A stretch of DNA of 64,000 nucleotides from Paenibacillus cymbidii (GCF_004764705.1 NZ_SHLX01000004.1:186001-250000); one strand, 5' to 3'. Counted from the stretch's first letter, positions 54,310 to 64,000 are shown. Notes: generated from the sequence alone by a model not told the origin. Numbers and translations are program-made.

Positions 54310-55281
54310 ATGAAAGCAATCGTATACGAGCGGTACGGGGCACCGGATGTCTTGCAGCTCCGGGAAGTCGCCAAGCCCGTACCCAATGACGACGAAATCC
54401 TGATTAACGTTTATGCAACAACATCCTCAGCGGGAGATTGGCGATTACGCAAGGCAGACCCTTTCCTGGCAAGGTTGTTCAACGGTTTATGGAAGCCGAA
54501 ACGAATCCAAATCCTTGGATTCGAATTAGCCGGGGTAGTCGAATCGACGGGAAGGAGCGTGACTCGATTCAGGCCGGGAGACGCCGTGTACGCCGCCTGT
54601 GGCGCCGGTTTCGGTGCGTATGCCGAATACAAATGCATGCAGGAGAAGGGAAGTGTCGCGCTTATGCCGGCGAACATGACATTCGAGGAAGCTGCCGCGG
54701 TTCCGGTCGGCGCCTGTACGGCATTGCAATTTCTGCGACAAGGCAACATCCGACGCGGCAGCCGCGTGCTTGTTTATGGCGCTTCCGGCAGCGTCGGGAC
54801 CTATGCCGTGCAACTGGCTAAACATTTCGGTGCGGAAGTGACTGGCGTATGCAGCACTTCAAATGTGGAGTTAGTGAGAATGTTGGGTGCCGAACGCGTC
54901 ATCGATTATACGAAAGAACAGATCGTCAGCGACAGTCCGGCCTATGATATTATTTTCGATACGGTTGGGAAGAGTCCGTTCAAGGTTTGCGTCGAACTTC
55001 TCAAACCCAAGGGCTTCTACTTGCGGGCGGTCCATGTGAGCCTGCTGCCGATTATGCGTGGATTATGGATCAACTGGACGAGCGGCAAGAAAGTGATTGG
55101 CCCAACAGTGAAGGATAGCGCGGAAGATCTGGTTTTTCTCAGGAATCTGATCGAGACTGGCGCGTTGCGTTCGGTCATCGACCGCCGTTATCCGTTGGAG
55201 CAAGCGGCGGAGGCTCATCGCTACGTAGAGCAGGGCCACAAAAAAGGCAATGTGGTTTTACGTGTAAGGCAATTGGAATAA
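54310..55281 (+). CDS. NAD(P)-dependent medium-chain dehydrogenase/quinone oxidoreductase-like
   Basis: 323 residues of zinc-free MDR type. GroES-like N-terminus (YERYGAPDVLQLREVAKPVP), cofactor motif VLVYGASGSVGTYAVQLAKH, and no structural or catalytic zinc Cys set. Follows the two membrane proteins by 15 nt with GGAGGAA, so probably in one operon. Confidence 0.9.
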   Translation: MKAIVYERYGAPDVLQLREVAKPVPNDDEILINVYATTSSAGDWRLRKADPFLARLFNGLWKPKRIQILGFELAGVVESTGRSVTRFRPGDAVYAACGAGFGAYAEYKCMQEKGSVALMPANMTFEEAAAVPVGACTALQFLRQGNIRRGSRVLVYGASGSVGTYAVQLAKHFGAEVTGVCSTSNVELVRMLGAERVIDYTKEQIVSDSPAYDIIFDTVGKSPFKVCVELLKPKGFYLRAVHVSLLPIMRGLWINWTSGKKVIGPTVKDSAEDLVFLRNLIETGALRSVIDRRYPLEQAAEAHRYVEQGHKKGNVVLRVRQLE

Positions 55282-55403
55282 CATTCACCCGAACGATTAT
55301 CAAAAGGGGAAGCAACGGGGAAGGATTTTTATGGCAACTAACGAAAAAGATTAACAGCACCATAAGGTTATTCTTGAATCATTTGGTAGAGGAGAGGGTA
55401 ATT

Positions 55404-55919
55404 GTGCAGGAAACCGTTGCGATTGATTTGGTTGAAGTTGCGCCGTTCAAGGCATTGGCCGTAAGAACGGGGATGACGCCCGACAAGAGCGGGACGCGGG
55501 TGGCTTGGAGCAAGCTTACGGAGCAGGTGCCGCTCGACGATGCGCGTCTTGCGGAAGGGCCGTCAGCGTATGTGTTTATTCCGCAAGAGCAATGGAGCAA
55601 GCAGGTTGATACGCTTTGGGTCGGATTGGCGGTTCGCGAGTTTGGAAATGTACCGGTGGGAGTCGAGACGCTGGAGGTAAGCGGAGGGCTTTGTGTGAGT
55701 GCCCGGGTCTACGGGAATGAGGCCCATATGTGGCGGGTCTATGATGCGATATTTGCTTGGCTCGAGCAGTCGTCCGATTATGAACTCGACCGGCGTGAAG
55801 GCGTTTTCGGGATGGAGACAGTTCCGTTTGAACCATTGAACGCTCTTGCCGTACCTTATTCAGAAATCGAAACCTTTCATTTTGTCATGCTATACCCGGT
55901 TCGCAAGAAGTCATCGTAG
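55404..55919 (+). CDS. GyrI-like effector-binding domain protein
   Basis: 171 residues, a stand-alone GyrI-like/SOUL-fold domain: VEVAPFKALAVRTGM, a GPSAYVFIPQEQW segment and ARVYGNEAHMWRVYDAIFAW. GTG 55404 has AGAGGAGAGGG 6 nt upstream. Such proteins bind small hydrophobic compounds. No DNA-binding part. Confidence 0.78.
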   Translation: MQETVAIDLVEVAPFKALAVRTGMTPDKSGTRVAWSKLTEQVPLDDARLAEGPSAYVFIPQEQWSKQVDTLWVGLAVREFGNVPVGVETLEVSGGLCVSARVYGNEAHMWRVYDAIFAWLEQSSDYELDRREGVFGMETVPFEPLNALAVPYSEIETFHFVMLYPVRKKSS

Positions 55920-55936
55920 ATAAGATGAGGTGCACA

Positions 55937-58261
55937 ATGACAGTCTTCGATGGAAAATATCCTTCCGAACAACATGATCTGCATGTTCGCAATCCGATTC
56001 GCCGCTGGGATGAGGCGTTTCCGCTTGGAAACGGGATGACGGGGTGCCTCGTATGGGGAGACGGCGCTCCGCTGCGTTTCAGTCTTGACCGGGGGGACTT
56101 GTGGGATACGCGGCCGGCGCCGGAAGTGCTGGACGACGGGTTTACGTACCGAAATATGATCGAACTTGTTCGGAGAGGGGAACAGGAGGAACTGTCGCGA
56201 CGTTTCAGCGACTTCTTCTCGGTATGCCCGTATCCGACGAAGCTGCCTGCAGGCCGGCTCGAACTGCATGGCGGATCCCCGGCCGAACGAATGGAATGCC
56301 GGCTGAACGTCCGCGCAGCCAAAGCGGAAATCGAGTGGCGCGCAGGAGAACAAACGTGCCGGTTGGAGAGCTTCCTGCATGCCGAAACAGGGGTGGGCTA
56401 CATCCGGCTGAAAGGAACATCGGCAAGCCAGGCGGAACTTAAGCTAGTTGCTCCCGATTATGCCGGCCATTATGAAGACCGGGAAGATCCCCGTTCCGCC
56501 TTCGATATCAGCCTGGCTTCACTAGGTTATCCGGACGCAGCATTTGGAAGCGACGACAATGTCACATGGTTTTTGCAGCCGACGAACCATGGACTGGAGT
56601 ATGCCATCGTAGTGGCCGAGAAGCAAAGAATCGAGCTGGAAACGGAATGGGTGTATGCGATCGCAGCGAATCGCGACGGGATGGACTGGCTGGAGCAAGC
56701 GAAGCGGAAAACCGCAGACGCCCTGCATGCCGGATTCGACGAAGCGCTGCGGTCACACACCGGCTGGTGGGAACAGTATTGGAGGCAAAGCGCCATCACG
56801 CTGCCGGATTTCGATATGGAAAAGATGTGGTACCTGACGAACTACTTGTTCGGCTCCTGCTCGCGCAAAGGTGCGCCTCCGATGCCGCTGCAAGGAGTAT
56901 GGACAGCGGACGAGGGTCTTTTGCCGCCATGGAAAGGCGATTATCATCACGATCTGAACACGGAGCTGTGTTATTGGCATTATTTGAAAGCGAACCATCT
57001 GCAGGAGGGGGAAAGTTTTCTCGATTTTCTGTGGGATTTGCGTCCCGCTGCCCGTGAATTTGCCCGCACCTTCTACGAAGCGCCGGGTATTAACTTGCCT
57101 TCCGTCATGACGATCGAAGGGAAACCGCTCGGCGGATGGCCGATGTATTCCTTAAGTCCGACCAATCAGATTTGGGTATGCCAAGCCTTCGATCATTATT
57201 GGCTCTATACCGGCGATCGGGATTTTCTCGAAAAGCGGGCATATGTGTATTTGCAAGAATCGGCAACATGCGTGCAGCATCTGTTGATCCCCGGCGAAGA
57301 CGGGAAGCTGCGCTTGCCCGTGTCCAGCTCGCCGGAAATTCACGATGATCGACTGGAAGCCTGGCTTTCGTCGAATAGCAATTACGATCTGTCCCTGCTT
57401 CGATACTTGTTTGCCCGTTTGGAAAATATGGCTGAACTGCTGGGCAAACATCGGGAGCGTGAGATGTGGGCAGATGTACTTGCGCGGTTGCCCGAATTGG
57501 CCGTCGACGACTCCGGGTTTATGGTCAGCCCGGACGAGGCGTTGACAGAGAGCCACCGTCACTTCTCGCATGCGATGGCGATTTATCCGCTGCAGACCGT
57601 TCAGTATCACCGTTCTGACCGCGAGAAGCAAATCATCGACGATACGATTCTGCACCTGGAGCGGCTGGGAAAAGGGTATTGGTGCGGCTATTCCTTCTCC
57701 TGGATGGCAGCGCTCTATACGCGGCAGGGGAACGGGGAAGCGGCGCGGCATCATTTGCGGCTATTGTGGAAATTTATGTGCTCTCCGAACGGCTTTCATC
57801 TGAACGGCGATTACAAAAAAGCAGGAATTACCCAATTTCATTACCGGCCGTTCACGCTGGAAGGCAACATGGCGGCTGCGGACGCGCTGCAGGAGATGCT
57901 GCTGCAGACGAACGGCGGCATGATCCGGCTGTTCCCGGCGATCCCGGCTGATTGGGCGGCCGGCACCGCGGCGTTCCAGCGCTTCCGCGGCGAAGGGGGA
58001 GTTCTCGTATCCGCAGTCATGACATCCGGCGAGTTGGAACGAGTGGAGCTGCATGCCGAACGAGACGGCACATTTTGCATGGATAATCGATTCAGCACAA
58101 GCAGATTAGTTCTTGAAAGGAATGGCATGACTTCGGTTATCGATTGTCCGGTCGGTTCTGCTCTTTCGATCGCGATGCGCAAGGGGGACGTTGTTAGCTT
58201 GGCGGAACACAATCCGCCGCCTTGCGGTATTGGCCCGGCGTCAAGCCTGTCCGGCGCTTGA
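55937..58261 (+). CDS. Glycoside hydrolase family 95-type enzyme
   Basis: 774 residues, cytoplasmic (no signal peptide). N-terminal beta domain with RRWDEAFPLGNGMTGCLVWG, an (alpha/alpha)6 core with PLQGVWTADEGLLPPWKGDY and HHDLNTELCYWHYLKAN, and a C-terminal beta domain. GH95 members are alpha-L-fucosidases or galactosidases. The C-terminus runs 68 nt into the oppositely oriented AraC gene. Confidence 0.85.
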   Translation: MTVFDGKYPSEQHDLHVRNPIRRWDEAFPLGNGMTGCLVWGDGAPLRFSLDRGDLWDTRPAPEVLDDGFTYRNMIELVRRGEQEELSRRFSDFFSVCPYPTKLPAGRLELHGGSPAERMECRLNVRAAKAEIEWRAGEQTCRLESFLHAETGVGYIRLKGTSASQAELKLVAPDYAGHYEDREDPRSAFDISLASLGYPDAAFGSDDNVTWFLQPTNHGLEYAIVVAEKQRIELETEWVYAIAANRDGMDWLEQAKRKTADALHAGFDEALRSHTGWWEQYWRQSAITLPDFDMEKMWYLTNYLFGSCSRKGAPPMPLQGVWTADEGLLPPWKGDYHHDLNTELCYWHYLKANHLQEGESFLDFLWDLRPAAREFARTFYEAPGINLPSVMTIEGKPLGGWPMYSLSPTNQIWVCQAFDHYWLYTGDRDFLEKRAYVYLQESATCVQHLLIPGEDGKLRLPVSSSPEIHDDRLEAWLSSNSNYDLSLLRYLFARLENMAELLGKHREREMWADVLARLPELAVDDSGFMVSPDEALTESHRHFSHAMAIYPLQTVQYHRSDREKQIIDDTILHLERLGKGYWCGYSFSWMAALYTRQGNGEAARHHLRLLWKFMCSPNGFHLNGDYKKAGITQFHYRPFTLEGNMAAADALQEMLLQTNGGMIRLFPAIPADWAAGTAAFQRFRGEGGVLVSAVMTSGELERVELHAERDGTFCMDNRFSTSRLVLERNGMTSVIDCPVGSALSIAMRKGDVVSLAEHNPPPCGIGPASSLSGA

Positions 58262-59120
58262 ACAAGCGGTAAAAGTGATCGACATCCTGGAGGCCGACGG
58301 CGTGTACGATTGCCGCAATGTCGGCCTCGGTTTCTTTCAGCAGTCGCATGCTGGCGTCGAGCCGCACCTTTTGCGCGTATTTGTTGAAGGTGGTGCCGAA
58401 CTGCCGCAAAAACAAGCGCGACAAGTGGCGTTCGCTCATGCCGGCCTGCACTGCCGCTTCCTTCAGCGAAAGGGCATGCAGCGGCAAAGCCGCGATGATG
58501 GCCGCTAGCTTGGACTGGCTTGCATCGCCGCCAGTTTCATTCGGCCACTCCGCTTGCTGCAGGTTTCCCGCGTCAGTGGCCTGGCAAACGAGCGTCAGCA
58601 GTTCCAGCGTTTCCGCCGCCAGCACCGTTCGGCCGAAACGGTGCTGCATGCGGCACAGCTCCCGCATCCGTTCGGTCCGACGCACGATGTCGCCGCGCCG
58701 ATCCTTGATGCAAATCCACGGCGGACGCGTCTTGCCGTCATGGGCCGGTTTTCCGAGCATCCAATGAATAACGTCCCGCACTTCGCTGTCCATCCAATCT
58801 CCCGCCATCCGCTCCAGCCATTCCCGCCGAAAAATGACGTTGCGCACCTCCAGACGAGACGTTCCCGTTTGATTCGTCTCCGGCCTGAAAACATGCGTCA
58901 ACCCGACAGGGATCAAATAGATTTCCTGTTCCTCCGCTTGAAAGGAGCACCCGTCGATATACTGGGTTCCTCTGCCGCGCAGAACGCAGATCACTTCGGG
59001 AAAATCGTGGTCATGCTCCAGCAGCCAATGATTTTCGGCCACGTCCATAATGGTGGTAAAGCTGTCCTTCGCGACAACCTCGTCAATGGTATAGTGCTTG
59101 ATCGCCCGTTGAATGGTCAC
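58194..59120 (-). CDS. AraC-family transcriptional regulator
   Basis: 308 residues: cupin-like N-terminus (HDHDFPEVICVLRGRGTQYI, IPVGLTHVF) that would bind a sugar, and a C-terminal double HTH (LSLKEAAVQAGMSERHLSRL, AAIVHAVGLQDVDHFYRLFK, RRTGLTPGQYRK). GTG 59120 has GAGGAGGAGG 6 nt upstream; upstream in-frame ATGs lie within that ribosome site. Divergent from the GH99-like gene, its likely target. Confidence 0.9.
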   Translation of the reverse strand: MTIQRAIKHYTIDEVVAKDSFTTIMDVAENHWLLEHDHDFPEVICVLRGRGTQYIDGCSFQAEEQEIYLIPVGLTHVFRPETNQTGTSRLEVRNVIFRREWLERMAGDWMDSEVRDVIHWMLGKPAHDGKTRPPWICIKDRRGDIVRRTERMRELCRMQHRFGRTVLAAETLELLTLVCQATDAGNLQQAEWPNETGGDASQSKLAAIIAALPLHALSLKEAAVQAGMSERHLSRLFLRQFGTTFNKYAQKVRLDASMRLLKETEADIAAIVHAVGLQDVDHFYRLFKRRTGLTPGQYRKAADCVPPS

Positions 59121-59263
59121 GGCTGGCCTCCTCCTCGAAAGCATGTCGCCAAAAGCAGGATTGCGTCTTGAAAAGCAGGAATACGATCGTTTATCCCGAT
59201 TATACAATAAACATGAACTTGTTTTCGCGATAACAGCATTCGATGCATTTGGGAGGGAATTCG

Positions 59264-60385
59264 ATGGCAAATTACGACGTGGCGGCATATGTGTGGCCGT
59301 CTTATACGGGGGACGAGCCGAGAACGCGCATGTTTTGGCCGGAAGGGATCGGCGAATGGCAGTCGGTCAAAAACGCGGTAAAAAAGTTTCCGGATCACAA
59401 CTGGCCGCGAAAGCCGCTGTGGGGATACGTGAACGAGGCCGATCCGTATGTGATGGAGATGCAGATCAAGGCGGCGTCCGATCATGGGGTAAACGTGTTT
59501 ATTTACGACTGGTACTGGTACGATCGCCGCCCGTTCCTGGAGCAATGTCTGAACAACGGGTACTTGAAAGCAAGCAACAACGACAAAGTGAAATTTTATT
59601 TGATGTGGGCGAATCACAATGTGAACCAGCTCTGGGATATCCGCCATTCACACGACATGGATACGCTGATATGGGATGCCGCGGTGGATCGCAAGGAGTT
59701 CGAAACGATCGCAGAGCGACTGATTGAATTGTACTTCAAGCATCCGTCCTATTTTACGATAGGCGGCAAGCCGGCGTTCATGATTTACGACGTGGCGAAT
59801 TTGATGCGAGGACTGGGCGGGGGCGAAGCGACTGCCGACGCTTTCGCGTGGTTCCGCAGCCGCGCCGTACAGGCGGGTTTGCCGGGACTTCATCTGCAAC
59901 TGACGCTGTGGAGCGAGCGAAGCTTCGATTTCAGCGGCGTGGATGGAGGCAAACAAACGACGACCAGCGAACTCGTGGACTTGCTCGGCTTCGATAGTGT
60001 AACGCATTATCAGTACATTCATTTTGCCGATATTGATCGCGACTACAACGACATTATGGTCGATGTGCTGCAGGAGTGGCAGCGTATCGACCGGACGTAC
60101 AAGGTGCCTTATTTCCCGCACGTATCGATCGGCTGGGACAATAACCCGCGGTTTCAGCAGTTTCGTCCCGGAATCGTCAAGAACAATACGCCAGCCAACG
60201 TAAGGAAAGCGTTCGAGCATGCCAAAACGTATGTCGACGCTCACCCGGAACAGCCGCCGCTTGTTGTCGTCAACAGCTGGAACGAGTGGACGGAAACGAG
60301 CTATTTGCAGCCCGACGATTTGTACGGGTATGGGTATTTGGAGGCTGTCAAGGCAGTATTTCGGCCAAACGGCAGCGGCGCATAA
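59264..60385 (+). CDS. GH99-like/WbsX-type glycan enzyme
   Basis: 373 residues: VAAYVWPSYTGDEPRTRMFW, YVMEMQIKAASDHGVNVFIYDWYWYDRRPF and VVNSWNEWTETSYLQPDDLYGYGYLE are hallmark GH99-like/WbsX segments, including the acidic pair in WNEW. Related domains cleave or transfer mannose-containing glycans. GGGAGGGA precedes the ATG. Activity not assignable from sequence alone. Confidence 0.87.
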   Translation: MANYDVAAYVWPSYTGDEPRTRMFWPEGIGEWQSVKNAVKKFPDHNWPRKPLWGYVNEADPYVMEMQIKAASDHGVNVFIYDWYWYDRRPFLEQCLNNGYLKASNNDKVKFYLMWANHNVNQLWDIRHSHDMDTLIWDAAVDRKEFETIAERLIELYFKHPSYFTIGGKPAFMIYDVANLMRGLGGGEATADAFAWFRSRAVQAGLPGLHLQLTLWSERSFDFSGVDGGKQTTTSELVDLLGFDSVTHYQYIHFADIDRDYNDIMVDVLQEWQRIDRTYKVPYFPHVSIGWDNNPRFQQFRPGIVKNNTPANVRKAFEHAKTYVDAHPEQPPLVVVNSWNEWTETSYLQPDDLYGYGYLEAVKAVFRPNGSGA

Positions 60386-60399
60386 AATGAATGTTACGG

Positions 60400-60429
60400 C
60401 GGCGTACGGCTTTGTCCCTACGCCGCCCA
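60400..60429. terminator. Hairpin between convergent genes
   Basis: GGCGGCGTA/TACGCCGCC 9-bp perfect stem with a 12-nt loop; no T run, so termination may be inefficient. Confidence 0.5.
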
Positions 60430-60438
60430 AGGCAACGA

Positions 60439-62101
60439 TCAGTTCGCAGTAAGCGCAACAGCTTTCACTTCCATCGGTTTAAGGACGAACCGTCCCAAAT
60501 CCTCCTCGCCATGACCATCCGTCGAACGGATCCGAATTCCTGCTTCCATAGGGGAACTAAACAGGTTCATGATAAATAGCATCCGCCTGCCGCCGCCATT
60601 TCGGACAACCGTCCAGACGTTCGGGTTGTCACATTGAATGACCGGCTGTCTGCAGTCGAGTTCTCCCAACAAGTAGCGCAGGATGTCCATCTGGGTGTAC
60701 TTGGTAAATTTCCACGGCATTCCGAACCAGAGGACGGCTCCGCCGTTCGGATAGGTCATCTTCCACGCCGCCGTCCGTCCGTTGCCTGTTTCTTGAGCCA
60801 AAGGCTCGGCTCCGTCCGGCATTTGCGCCGCCAGCCACAACCCTTCACTGGCGTGCACCGGCCCGAACGGCCCGGCTTGCACGTACTTGTCGACATTGTC
60901 GAACCGTTCCGAGACCGCCCCTTCCAGAAAATCTTTCAGTATTGCGCAAGGCTGAAAGTTGTCGTCCAGTTCAGGGATCACAGGCGCCAGCAGCAGCTTT
61001 CCTCCACGCTTCACGTATTCGACCAGTCTCGTTTGAATGGAAGCCGCCATGTTCGCAGCCGAAGCGACCAGCAGCGGTTTGTCGGTGCGGAGGAGCAGCC
61101 CGTCGTCGTACAAATCGAGCATTTCGGGTGAAAGTGCCGAGCAGAAAGCGGCTTCCCAGCCGTTTGGCCATTTCATAATGATAAGCGTTGGAGTCGGCAT
61201 TGGCCGAATTATGGATGAAGTCGCAGTCGATGCCGGCTTCGCGCATCCAGTTCGTCAGTATTAATGCAAATTCGGTTACGGTGCCGAAGTAAAAATCCTG
61301 GTAATCCTTGGCGCGACGCCTGTCCGGCACGTTGCGAATGGCAGCGGGATCGATCGGCCGGACATCGGCGAACCCGGCAAATGTCGTTCCGTATGCCAAA
61401 TTCAGCTTGGCGATGTCCCCATATTGTTCCGCAAGGAAGCGGGGGTAGCGACCGTCGGATCTGCCGAAGCCCATCGTTTCCGGGTTGTAATCCCATCCCC
61501 CGTACCATTCGTGGACGCCGATCAATTCGTTGTCGAACTGGGCATAAGCGACCGCACCTCCTTTAGCGACCGTATGCTTCGCGATAATGGGGCAGACGGC
61601 GTCGAACCAGCGTTTGCTCTTTTCCAGGAAGACGGGATGCAAGTAGGAGACCGACTCGCGCACCATGATGCCGCCGTGAACGTTTCTCGCCAATAGCTCC
61701 GGATAGTGCTGCTGCAGCCAGCCCGGAAGGCCGGCATATTTCATTTCGGAATACTGATACGGACCCGGACGGCAGATCACGTACAGGCCCAGCTTGCGGC
61801 AAAGCCGCAGAAAGCTGTCCAGATCGCGTTCCGGCACGTCGCCGAAACGAATATTACCCTCCGCCGGTTCGTGAAGAATCCATGGAATGTAGGTAGCGAT
61901 ACAGTTGCCGCCCGTTTCCTTGAACAGCTTAAGTCTGCGCTCCCAATCGGCTGCGGGCACACGAAAATAATGAAATTCGCCGGATACGAGAAACCGCGGT
62001 TGGCCGTCGATTTTATAGCCCCGCACATCCCATTCCAAGGCGCCTAAATGCGGCAATGCGTTTCGGAATTCCATACCAAATGAACACATCCGTTTCTGCA
62101 T
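60439..62101 (-). pseudogene. GH35-type beta-galactosidase with internal deletion and frameshift
   Basis: The 5' part (62101 to about 61145) encodes the TIM barrel: GYKIDGQPRFLVSGEFHYFR, NCIATYIPWILHEP, RPGPYQYSEM and the predicted acid/base Glu in AYAQFDNELIGVHEW. At about 61145 it joins, in a different frame, AFCSALSPEMLDLYDDGLLL and the C-terminal domain (AASIQTRLVEYVKRGGKLLL, then LGRFVLKPMEVKAVALTAN). The part expected between, including the nucleophile, is absent. Start could be 62101 or ATG 62074; no clear ribosome site. Confidence 0.8.
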
Positions 62102-62303
62102 GCATGTCGTCGTTTGCGGGATATTGTAACTTAGTTAGTACAGAAGAAACAATGGCTTATCTTTTGATTTCTTGGTTTTTGACAGGATGGTCGAACACGA
62201 AAGGTTTCGTTTTACAGAATGAAAGGGACAAGCTACACTGGGACATGTTTGAGGTCAAGGCAACCTGCGTTGGACGAATTGAAAACGGAAAGGATTGATA
62301 GCA

Positions 62304-62618
62304 TTGTTGCTTTCTCCTTGTTTGAACACGGTATTTACCGCCAATCCGGGCTTGTCGTTCGCAGAACGGATCGGCAAGCTGGGACGAATGGGCTTTCGCG
62401 CCTACGAGTTCTGGGGATGGTACGATCACCGCGATGAACTGGATGCGTTGCGGGAGGCCCAGGATGAGGCCGGCCTCCAGCTCAGCTGTTTCCTGACCAA
62501 GTCGGGGATGCTGCTGATGGATCCGTCCGGTCATGCGGAATTTGTGGAAGAACTGCGGAGGAGCATCAACGTTGCCGCGCGATTGGCATGCAAGCGCCTG
62601 TTGTCTCGACGAGCCTGA
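62304..62618 (+). pseudogene. Truncated sugar phosphate isomerase/epimerase
   Basis: About 105 codons from TTG 62304: NTVFTANPGLSFAERIGKLG, RAYEFWGWYDHRDELDAL and GLQLSCFLTKSGMLLMDPSG, the first third of a TIM-barrel xylose isomerase-like (hydroxypyruvate isomerase type) protein. It stops right after CKRLL, where the family has its first metal-ligand strand. Confidence 0.72.
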
Positions 62619-62758
62619 TGCGTTTCGTGGCCGACCGGACGACGGAATGGCAGTACGTGTCCGCCGCCGTCCTGTTGATCATGCTTCCTCTGGTTTGCGG
62701 CTTCCTGCTTGCTCAGCGATATGTGTTTGCCGGTATCGTTGCCGGTGCGGTAAAATAA
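62591..62758 (+). pseudogene. 3' end of a sugar ABC permease
   Basis: A frame ending TAA 62756-62758 encodes SLMRFVADRTTEWQYVSAAV, then LVCGFLLAQRYVFAGIVAGA, the last helix and tail of a MalG-type permease. It overlaps the isomerase fragment, so two unrelated gene pieces are joined here. Confidence 0.7.
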
Positions 62759-62797
62759 CCGTACTCGGGAAATCGTCCCTGGCGAGGTGGGTGCGGC

Positions 62798-64000
62798 ATG
62801 GCGGAAAGCGGGCAGCAGCAAGGGGCAAGCGGCAGTGCGGCAAGATGGAAAGCTTCGTTTGCCAATCTTTCGATGCAAAGCAAAATGATCATCATCTTTG
62901 TCTTTCTGATTTCATTGCCGATTATGATGGTCGGCTATGTGTCTTATCGGAACTACTCCCATGCCAGCGAAAGGCTGACCACGAATTACGTGGCCTACAT
63001 CGCCGCGAATAATTTGACGAAGCTGGACGACTATGTGACCGATTTGTTTAATATGTCCGCGATGCCGCTTTATATGTCTACCAGCCAGCCTGCGGAAGAC
63101 TTCATGAAGTATTTGGAAAGTCCGCTCATGAATGTGGATAAGGTTTCCTACATGGACCGGTATTTACAGTTCCTGAACAAGATCAAACCGGATACGGTGT
63201 CCGTATTCGCGTTCGACAACTACGGGAACGTCTTCTATAACGTAAAATCCCACAGCAAACGCAGCGACCTGGACGAGGTGAAAAAGATATGGGCGGAGGC
63301 GGCAGCCGCGGGTGACGGTTCCCCCCGGCTGATCAGCACGCAAGGGGTGCCGACCAACGAAGTGAAAAGTGGCAGCACCTTTGCCTACTATGCCTTCACC
63401 GTAGTCCGCCAGCTTAAGAATCTGGACAACCGGCTGCCGGTCGGTTATATCGCATTCGATACGAACCTCAGCGGCATCGACCGCTGGATGGCGGATATGG
63501 ACCGGCTGACCAAAGCAAAACAACGTTGATCGACGACCATAACCGCATCGTGTATGACAGCGATCCTACTCTGTTCGCAAGGGAGCTGGACGAAACGGCG
63601 GGTCTGAGTGCAGCTGTCGGCAAGCAGGGGACGATACAGGCGAATTGGCGGGGCGTGGAATATGCCGTCGTATACGACACTTCGGAGCTGACCGGATGGA
63701 AAATGTTTGTCTATATTCCGATGGCCGAAATAACGCGTCAGGCAACGGAAATTCGCACGTTTACCAACGTCAGCACGCTGATGATTATTGCCTTCGCCCT
63801 GTTTATTTCCATTGTCCTGACTTATGCGTTAACGCGTCCGCTGCGCAAATTAAAGCTGCTGATGCGGGAAGTGCAGCGGGGCAAGCTGGATGTTCGCTTT
63901 AACGTCAAGTACAGCGACGAGATCGGTTCGGTGGGCACCCATTTCAACATTATGCTTGCCCGCATCGGGCACTTGATCGAAGAAGTGAAGTGGACGCAAG
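62798..64000 (+). pseudogene. YesM-like sensor histidine kinase, frameshifted and cut by window end
   Basis: GAGGTGG and ATG 62798 begin a protein with transmembrane helix 1 (MIIIFVFLISLPIMMVGYV) and a Cache-like sensor. At about 63517 an A4 run (GCAAAACAACG) breaks the frame; one extra A would restore TTLIDDHNRIVYDSDPTLFA and the rest: the second helix (LMIIAFALFISIVLTYAL), a HAMP domain (REVQRGKLDVRFNVKYSDEI) and the start of the kinase domain. The kinase core lies beyond the window. A one-base sequencing error is as likely as a real mutation. Confidence 0.82.

Overview
The sequence suggests a chromosome fragment from a moderately high-GC, spore-forming Gram-positive bacterium, most likely Paenibacillaceae (Paenibacillus/Cohnella type). 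The reasons are strong AGGAGG ribosome sites with many GTG/TTG starts, lipoprotein solute-binding proteins, two YesM/YesN-type two-component genes, LplC-type sugar permeases, a CwlJ spore cortex hydrolase and many glycan-degrading enzymes. No rRNA, tRNA, CRISPR array, phage or transposase gene was recognised.

Layout. 1-10.95 kb is one tightly packed + strand unit for exported or sulfated glycan: a sugar permease, two formylglycine sulfatases, two SGNH esterases, a phytanoyl-CoA-dioxygenase/HEAT fusion, a CocE hydrolase and a large unknown protein. 11.6-19.3 kb is a pyrroloquinoline quinone (PQQ) island: a CuA-type lipoprotein cupredoxin, a 23-residue pqqA missed by length cut-offs, a lipoprotein PQQ dehydrogenase, two unknown exported or membrane proteins, the pqqBCDE operon and a WGxxGxxG-type secreted protein. 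pqqA and pqqB share a nearly identical 53-bp upstream module, so the peptide precursor and the maturation operon are probably co-regulated. 19.4-24.7 kb holds a MntP-like exporter, a glutamate racemase and a cluster of gene remnants in AT-richer DNA. 24.9-35.6 kb carries an ECF41-type sigma factor, a UDP-GlcNAc 2-epimerase, a MerR-methyltransferase fusion, cwlJ, and a YesM/YesN plus sugar ABC transporter set. 36.2-41.1 kb again mixes intact genes (nitronate monooxygenase, PepV-like dipeptidase) with decayed ones. 41.2-55.9 kb has a GntR/ABC exporter operon with a visible operator, an ECF sigma/anti-sigma pair, an ABC-F protein behind a leader peptide and terminator, a MalT/LuxR-like regulator and a small membrane-protein operon. 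55.9-64 kb is a second glycan locus (GH95, AraC, GH99-like, a deleted GH35 and a frameshifted sensor kinase).

Two genome-wide signals stand out. First, four copies of a 191-192-nt intergenic element sit just 3' of + strand genes. Each has four hairpins at nearly identical offsets (0, 51, 113, 165), and the flanks of the third hairpin stay paired in three copies although their sequence changes. This is the best candidate for an undescribed structured element. Second, about ten genes have lost their middle or are frameshifted (amidase, heparinase-like, UvrA-like, VanW, GH35, isomerase/permease and others), often with recognisable 5' and 3' ends joined together. This is either unusual deletion-driven decay or a sequencing/assembly effect.
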